A stretch of 64,000 bases of DNA, from contig JAEHOE010000116.1 in NCBI GenBank assembly GCA_016858145.1, forward strand, positions 312,501 to 376,500, written 5' to 3'. Origin of the DNA: Edaphochlamys debaryana (Eukaryota; Chlorophyta; Chlorophyceae; Chlamydomonadales). Each line of letters begins with the position of its first letter. Position 1 is the first letter of the stretch. The position numbers and the translations under genes were made by a program. Under the pieces are notes generated by a model. It was not told where the DNA came from. It saw only the letters and a list, made by a program, of their open reading frames with translations, and did not search any database. This document shows, in pieces, positions 57,987 through 64,000 of this stretch.

Positions 57987-59645
57987 CCCAAAGACGCCCC
58001 AATCCAGGTAAGCTGGCTGGGGCTCCCCCAAAGCTGGGCTGGGGCGTCCCCAAAGCTGCCCCGTCCTTTTGCGGAAGGCAGCCAGGCTGGGGGACGGGCA
58101 AGCAGTTCAGGGTAAGAGTGGTATGAAAAGGGCGGTTTGGGGAAGGACAAGCAGCTTTGGGGAAGCCCTGGGCCGGGGGGAGGGTTGGAGTCCAGGGAAG
58201 GGTCGAGGGCCTGGGGAAGGTGTGAGGCTTTTGGAGGAGTGAGCCACGAGCCACGACCAGGCATCAAGTGGCGCACAGGGTCGATGCCCGCGTGGAAGCC
58301 CATCAGCCGCCGTACAGTCTTTCCCCCAGTCTTGCAAGAGTCGTCAGGCGACTTGGACGCCTCGGGCTGAGCCAGGCATTGCGTGATTGCCCAATCACAC
58401 CGTATTGCCGCAGATGTTATTCTGTCACTTCGGAAGGGGGGTGTCGCAGGACTTCGTGCTACAAGACTTTCGTGCGCCCAGGGGTCCTGCGAAGCCGCTG
58501 CTGCCTTAGCCATTGGTAAGCTTCTCGTGCCCGAGGTATCGCTACCGGTGCCCCCAAGACGCTGCCTACCACCTACACGCAGAGACACCCGCCCGAGACT
58601 TCGAGAGTCCCCCGCCCTCCCGCACTGTGATAAGGGTGCGCCCGCCACCCGGGGCCTGGCCAAGGCCCCGGGCCCCGCCCAGGGCCTGGCCAGGGCCCTC
58701 TTCACTTCACGCCATGACACATGAGCCCAGGAAGTAGCAGAGGCATACTAGAATCCATCGTGACAAGCCGGGCGTCGTTGAAGATGTAGATATGGCCGTG
58801 AAACCCCCGCCGGAAACGCTGCAAACGCGTACCGGTATGTGCCGTGTAAGCAGAATTGCGAACTCGATGTGGAAATACGGTATCATCCCGGCAACCTGCC
58901 CCCAGCCCGCTGCCGTTAGTGTCCTGATTCCCCTAGTGGGGCCAGCGGTGCAGGGAGCCACGGGAGGACTGGCCTGGGACAGCCGTCGTCAGCAAGCCCC
59001 TGCGGAGAGCAAACCTTATCCAGGGTTGCAGCCGAACGAGACCGCTACAGAGGCAGCAGAGTGCTGCTGCCTGTGCGGAGACCTATCCATCCTCTGGCCT
59101 TAGCTTGAGGAATGTGCCCCAACGCGCTGCACCTGCCGCCGAATGCCTGGGACATCCGGCCCTGCCCATGTCAGAGGGAAACACGCCTGCCTTGTCGCAG
59201 GTCAACCAGCCTCATCGCAGGTCCGAGCAGGTCCACACTCTAGTCCTGAGAGTGCGTCGCCGGCCGCGATGCAGCGGGCTAGTGGATCTGATGAGCAACA
59301 GGCAGTGCCAGGGGCAAGTGGTCCTGCGCGGGCTTGCACGGGCAGGTGCCCTGAGGGGGCGACGCCTGGCAATGTGGAGCCACGTGGGTCGGACGGACAG
59401 GGGGGCGTTTCACGTGTACCGGTAGGCTCAGGCCCGGCAAGGGACGCAGGCAGGAGGAGCAGCGGCGTCCGACGTGGGTGGCAGGGGCAGGGGGGAGCGG
59501 AAGGCGCCAGATGGGTTAGTGCCGGCCTTAGGCATGGGCGCACCGTCGGCTGTTCGTGAGTTCTGTACGTGGGACGCTCAGAGTGCGTGCGCACTTGCTC
59601 TGCACTCCACCTGTACCGACGTGCTGCTATCACTGTGTCAGAAAC

Positions 59646-60503
59646 ATGGCTTCAGCCGGCTTAAGCCTAAATGCCTCGTTTACCACCCCCACTCCGTGCG
59701 CTCATGGCCTGGCGAGCCACAAGCACGTTAACGCGATAGCGCGCATTCGACAGTGCGAAAGCACGTCAATGGGCATGAGGCGCGCTTGCTCCGCGCCCGA
59801 CCTCAAGGCGATGGCCTTCTCAACGTCCTCTTCCGGCTTCCAACGTGGTGCTTTCGGAGCCACTGGAAGCTCCGGTGACCAGCAACGACGATACCAGGAG
59901 GGTCAGCAGGAGGGTCGCCAGCGCGCCGAGGCACATCACTTCCAGCACGCGGAGTCGCACAACCGCCAGCGCGCGGAGAACAGCACCTCGGGCATCACTG
60001 AGTCGACCGCTCAGGCCGCGTCGGGGTCCCAACTTTACCGGACGCCGCTCGCCGGGGACGGTCGCTTCGCGTCTCTCTCACGGGTTCTGCTCGTCGGCCA
60101 GCCGGGGTCCATGTTTAGGACCCTGGCTAACCGCAAGTGGCCTTCCACCATTGGGCCCATCTCCCTGCTGGTCTTCCTGTTTGGGACCATCATGGCCCTG
60201 TTCGCGGCCGTGCGCGGCGCGCTGGTCCGCAAGGTCAAGGCCTGCAAGTGCTGCAGAGGCTTCGGCGTTGTACGCTGCCGCCTGTGCGACGGCCGGGGCT
60301 CCGTGGACTGGCGCGCCAAGTTTTCCTACTCGGAGACGTGCCCCCTATGCGCGGCCAAGCGGTTCGTGGTGTGCCCCGACTGCGGCGGCCACTACCACCG
60401 CCGCCTCTTCACACACGCCAAGGGGAGCAAGGGCACCCTGGAATCCTTCTTCCCTGGTGCCGCCGGCGCGGCGGCAGGCGTGCAGAACCGCCCGCTCGAC
60501 TAA
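59646..60503 (+). CDS. Membrane-anchored DnaJ-type zinc-finger protein, probably plastid-targeted
   Basis: Intronless 285-residue protein. The start at 59646 (MASAGLSLNASFTTPTPC) gives a Ser/Ala/Thr-rich, acid-poor leader typical of chloroplast transit peptides. A Gln/Arg/Glu/His-rich middle (QQRRYQEGQQEGRQRAEAHH) is followed by one membrane span (ISLLVFLFGTIMALFAAV) and then a Cys-rich domain with four CxxC pairs: CKCCRGFG, CRLCDGRG, CPLCAAKR and CPDCGG. This is the DnaJ zinc-finger pattern without a J domain, as in plant photosystem and Rubisco biogenesis factors such as BSD2, PSA2, LQY1 and ORANGE. A thiol or holdase role at the thylakoid or envelope is inferred from those relatives. An ATG further downstream (59772) would shorten the leader. 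Confidence 0.88.
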   Translation: MASAGLSLNASFTTPTPCAHGLASHKHVNAIARIRQCESTSMGMRRACSAPDLKAMAFSTSSSGFQRGAFGATGSSGDQQRRYQEGQQEGRQRAEAHHFQHAESHNRQRAENSTSGITESTAQAASGSQLYRTPLAGDGRFASLSRVLLVGQPGSMFRTLANRKWPSTIGPISLLVFLFGTIMALFAAVRGALVRKVKACKCCRGFGVVRCRLCDGRGSVDWRAKFSYSETCPLCAAKRFVVCPDCGGHYHRRLFTHAKGSKGTLESFFPGAAGAAAGVQNRPLD

Positions 60504-61197
60504 GGGGGCCGGCCGTTGGCCCACGGCTGGAGGCAGCCCACGGAGGCGGCTGGGAGGCCACGAGCTGCGGCCCGGAGCGAGTCATGTGCAGCTGATAGGT
60601 AGAGGTCGTATGGAGAGGGGAGTGGCCTTCGGGAATCGGGGGATATTGGGGGGAACGCAGTGCGACAGGTTTGGGCGGTGGGACAGCGTTCAAGGGCAGT
60701 GTGCTGCAGCTCTGCGCGCGTCTTGAAGGCGCTGGCATGAGGATGTGGGGTCTGGGACATTACCGCTTGGTGTGCCGGACACGTAAACACACAGGACCTG
60801 ATGTCGTGTGCTGGCGGAGCTGGAAAGCTGACTATTCAACGAAGACAAGGCTGCAGACCCCCTTGGGCATGACGGAATTCCTGATGCTTTGGGCTGAAGA
60901 TGTTTGGCGATATGACTGTTTGTTACGCATTTCTGACGCTAGGCTATCCGGGTTGGACTCTTAGGTACTGCTTAGTGATGGGAGGGGAGCAGCGAGTGCG
61001 AGGCGGGCGTAGGCAGACGCAGGATGCACCAGCGGCATGATTTGGAGCCATATGGAGGGGAAGAAGCGCCCCCACGGCTCAGGGGACAGATTGAAGACCA
61101 GCCGAACGGGCATGATCTTTAGACGATGACTAGGTTGCTGCATCACATGATACATCCGTTTCCCAGCACGGGTTGCTGCTGGTTGGTGAGGGCGCAC
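60504..61197. other. 3' flank, no gene seen
   Basis: No coding exon or repeat recognised up to the transposon at 61198. Confidence 0.6.
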
Positions 61198-61898
61198 CAG
61201 GGGGGGGCAGGAAGTGTAAAAAACTACACCACGCTTTAACTTTGGAGAGCTCGACAAGAGGAGCCCGAATCCGCTTTCAGAATGAAAATCGAGGTTCTAG
61301 GAAAAAAGTTATGAGCCCTCAAAGTTGGGGGGGGGGGAGGGGGGTCCCGAACTTTTGTACAGCTCCCGTCCGAACTTTTGTCACAGCGGTCTGACGCAGC
61401 CCAAGGGCCCTTTCCTTGCATAAACGCGTGGTATCAAGGAGAGGCTGAACCGTGGGTGTGCCTGAGCACCACAGACCATAGGGATGGTGGTCGAAGGGTG
61501 GCTGCGGGTGCCACATGTCGGCATGTCCGCGCGTGGGACACGTCACGACCGGCACTGCTACCGCTGCTAGGCGTCCGGGTGTACTAGTATGACCGTACCT
61601 CATCATATAGGAGGCATAGGGCATGAATAGCGCGGATGCAAGGTACCGGAGAGTGGTCCATGGACGCGGGGATGGTCAATGGACAGGACCCAAGCCTCAT
61701 CGACGCTTCCGGTTCACGCGCAAGGCAGTAGCGCACATGAAGCGCAGCCGATTGGCACAAAAGTCGAGGGAAATGGGTTACATTATGGCCATGTACGGCA
61801 GTGTGTGCAGTGTACGGCAAGGGGGGGGTGGGGGGGTCGGGGGGGTCCGAACTTTTGTGGGGTGGTGTATGGAACTAATGTTTGTACCCCCCCCCCTG
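61198..61898 (+). mobile_element. Non-autonomous DNA transposon, copy 3 (701 bp)
   Basis: Same family as copy 1 along its whole length, with scattered substitutions and different G-run lengths. It starts CAGGGGGGGG and ends in a C run plus CTG. The target duplication GGCGCAC stands at 61191-61197 and 61899-61905 (or GGGCGCAC if 8 bp). It lies between genes. Confidence 0.92.
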
Positions 61899-63165
61899 GG
61901 CGCACGGTGAGATTGATCGAGTGTGCGGGCTTGCCACTACCAGATTGTAACGGCCTCTGTTAAGCCTCTCTCAGGCCTGTCTTAACCTGGGGCGCTGCCA
62001 ACCAGACGTACGCGCCGGTGTGCGACCAGGGATGAGGTTGCAGCTGAAGGGATAGTACGGATTTAGGAACAGGAGGGGAGGGCGACGTGCGGTGCGACAT
62101 GTATGCCCGCCCAACCCAAGAGCAGGAGCGGACGGGGACGGGAGGGCGGCCAGCAGGGAGGCGGGAGGGCGGGAGCGAGGGCGGGCGAACTCGAGGTGGA
62201 GAGCTCGCTGGCCTTCCATGCGGCTCTCGGACCGGCCGCACCGCACCGCACCGCCGGCACTCGGCAGCAGCTTGTTCCGCCACACTCTGTTCCGCCACAC
62301 TCACCCCACCGCTAGTCTAGCTAGCCATGGACCCGGTCCCCCCGGTCACCGGCAGCCTCGCGGGCGTGCTTTGGGAAGGGAGCTGGGCAGGGGAACGCCC
62401 GGGGGCTGGGCAGGGGAACACCCGGGGGCTGAGCTGAGGGGGAGCTAGGTCTTTCCACTTGTCTGTTCCCGCAAAAACACTGACACGCATCAGCACACGC
62501 ACAAGACGGTTACGCAGGGCCTGCTGTGCCCTTTTCCCTTTTATGCGCCGAGGGGGAGTGTCGGTGTTTGAGGCGTTGCCCTTGCGCAATAGACGGGGAC
62601 AGTCCCACAGCATGTCGCCACGAGTTGGCAAGGAGTCAAGCATGGCCAGCGCCGGCAGGAAGACACCTGGTCCTCCGCAGCGCTTCTCTCCTCCTGTCAG
62701 GCACCGGCAGCCCGTACAAGGCGGCGGGTTGGTTGGAGCAAAGGTCAAGATACCGGTACCGCAGCAGACCGCACGCGTCTTACTGCAGGAGTTGTGGGGG
62801 TGGCAGTGGCGGCTGACGGGGAATCAGGGCTTGACGGGGCTGGGGCTGGCTGGTGCTCACGGCCGGCCGACGGGTGGCCGTGGCGGGGCATCGGGGAAAG
62901 GGCGTCACGCGACGGGGGTCACTGCAGCTGGCGTGCCGCCGTGCCCTGATGTCGGTGTCGCGCAATTCCACTGTAGCTCAGTTGCACCCAACAGTCGCAG
63001 CACACTTTGATTATTGTACCCTAGACATGCGATATACACCACTTTGCCCGCTGGAGCCCTGTAACCAGCTCTGATGCCGTCTGATCCACCAAGATAGCTT
63101 GAGAGCCACTCACAATGTGCGAGACGGCGAGCTTGGGCGGAGAGCGATAATGAGCTAGGGACGCG
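61899..63165. other. Intergenic before the LOV gene
   Basis: No gene supported. A short imperfect tandem repeat (GGGCTGGGCAGGGGAAC) occurs around 62379-62440. Confidence 0.55.
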
Positions 63166-64000
63166 ATGCCGCCGCGGCAAGTTAAGGCAAAGTCCAAACC
63201 GGATAGCACTGCAAAAGCGGGCGCTGGCGGTGAGGTGCGTAAGGGGCTCTCGGGTGTGGATTGGCCTTCGGCCGTTCTCAAACATCTCTTGCCTGCAGGA
63301 CGCCCTCGAGGTGCAGGATGGACCTGCACCGTGGAAGAACATCTTTAGACCTACGTGCGCTGCGGCGCCCAAGGACAATAGTTTTACTCTCGATGTAAGG
63401 CTTGCTCGGAAAATGTGCGTCCTCCTTGCCCGGGGCTGCCTCACCGCCATCTCACAAGACTCGAGCTGGAATTTCTCTGCTGCTGGAGCATGGTTGATGC
63501 GCCTGCCCCTCTGCTTCCCCTAGACCCCGTCTCGCCCCGTCCTGGTGTTTTCCCACGGGAGTGCCCGCCCCACACCCCACACCCTCCCTCCCCGCGCCTT
63601 CCGTGTCGTGCAGGATGAAGCGTTGGTGGCCGCGGCGGAAAGCGTGTTGTCCTCGCTCACGGTGTCGGACCCCAACGAGCAGGGCAACCCGCTCTGCTAC
63701 GTTAGCCCCGGCTTCCTCTCGATGACGGGGTACGGCGAGCACGAGTGCCTGGGGCGCAACTGCAAGTTCCTACAGGTGGGATCAAAGACGGGCGCGGCGC
63801 CTTTAGACGGCTTTGGGATGCGGTCAGCGGCCCTGTCCGGCTGTCCCCCACTGCTGAGCACACCCACCGCCACCCACCTCCAGGCCGGCAAGGCGGACCC
63901 TGCCGCCCTGGAGCAGCTGCGCTCGGGCGCCTCCTCGCGCTCCTTCGCCAGCGCCGAGCTGACCAACTACCGCAAGGACGGCCGCGCCTTCCAGAACCTG
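63166..64000 (+). CDS. LOV-domain blue-light receptor, N-terminal part (runs off window)
   Basis: Four exons visible: 63166-63234 (MPPRQVKAKSKPDSTAKAG), 63299-63394 (PAPWKNIFRPTC...FTLD), 63614-63775 and 63884 to the edge. Exons 3-4 encode a PAS/LOV fold: LTVSDPNEQGNPLCYVSPGF, then MTGYGEHECLGRNCKFLQ and LTNYRKDGRAFQNL. The GRNCKFLQ motif contains the cysteine that forms the flavin adduct in phototropin-type LOV domains, and NYRKDG is the usual second signature. Whether a second LOV, a kinase (phototropin) or another output domain follows lies outside the window. The Lys-rich N-terminus shows no targeting signal. Confidence 0.9.

Larger units (their letters stand above)
54888..59645. other. 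Long gene-poor stretch
   Basis: No gene could be supported over 4.7 kb. Features seen: the 56.5-kb micro-insertion, a related diverged sequence at 57955-57986, and a GGGGAAGG-rich, TTGGGGAAG-repeating patch at about 58030-58230. At 59143-59559 one frame is open and rich in Ser, Gly, Arg and Pro; it may be a retroelement gag remnant, but there is no supporting motif. Confidence 0.55.

Noticed and set aside
59143..59559. Ser/Gly/Arg-rich ORF as a gene
   Set aside because: No motif, no splice context and two other open frames overlap; too weak to call.

Overview
The window is nuclear DNA of a GC-rich green alga (chlorophyte). The evidence is intron-dense genes with short GT-AG introns, long G and C runs, a plastid-style presequence protein, a LOV photoreceptor, glycine cleavage H protein, and genes specific to cilia. 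A cytoplasmic dynein-2 (intraflagellar transport) heavy chain and a CCDC103-type dynein assembly factor mean the organism builds flagella in at least one life stage. Species cannot be named from the sequence alone.

Layout from left to right. 1-2067: 3' part of a PTC7-like PP2C phosphatase. 3090-6584: ten-exon, seven-helix membrane protein. 7180-9324: a very recent composite duplication that pastes the 3' end of the phosphatase gene behind a truncated copy of exon 1 of the H-protein gene. 9254-10565: intact mitochondrial H protein (GCSH). About 11.15-13.16 kb, minus strand: ankyrin-repeat protein. 13414-14641: CCDC103/DNAAF19-like. 15195-17857: unrecognised internally repeated protein whose second intron is filled by a 713-bp non-autonomous transposon. 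20539-21337: UFM1. 22046-22967: a second, rearranged copy of that transposon. 25169-44695: dynein-2 heavy chain, nearly a third of the window. 45628-47539, minus: RNF113/CWC24 splicing factor, divergent from a NUP42-like nucleoporin at 47930-50707. 52307-52597, minus: 96-residue protein. 53940-54887, minus: tyrosine/acid-rich type I membrane protein. 59646-60503: presequence, one membrane span and a DnaJ-type zinc finger. 61198-61898: third transposon copy. 63166 to the right edge: start of a LOV-domain protein.

Two gene pairs share a theme. CCDC103 and the dynein-2 heavy chain both serve cilia and lie about 10 kb apart. RNF113 and the NUP42-like gene both act on mRNA (splicing and export) and share a 390-bp divergent promoter region. 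Otherwise the neighbours are functionally unrelated, as usual in a eukaryotic genome.

The most interesting signals are not classical genes. They are (a) the microhomology-bounded duplication and the chimeric reading frame it created; (b) the transposon family with CAGGGG ends and 7-8 bp target duplications; (c) three tiny (18-35 bp) insertions sharing one constant end and flanked by 9-13 bp direct repeats, which look like extremely 5'-truncated retroinsertions; (d) the unrecognised repeat protein; and (e) a NUP42-like protein with an RGG domain where a CCCH finger is expected.

Limits: exon boundaries were read by eye from GT-AG sites, reading frame and family conservation. Genes with many exons (dynein, ankyrin, NUP42-like, the repeat protein) need transcript support. 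No search was run.
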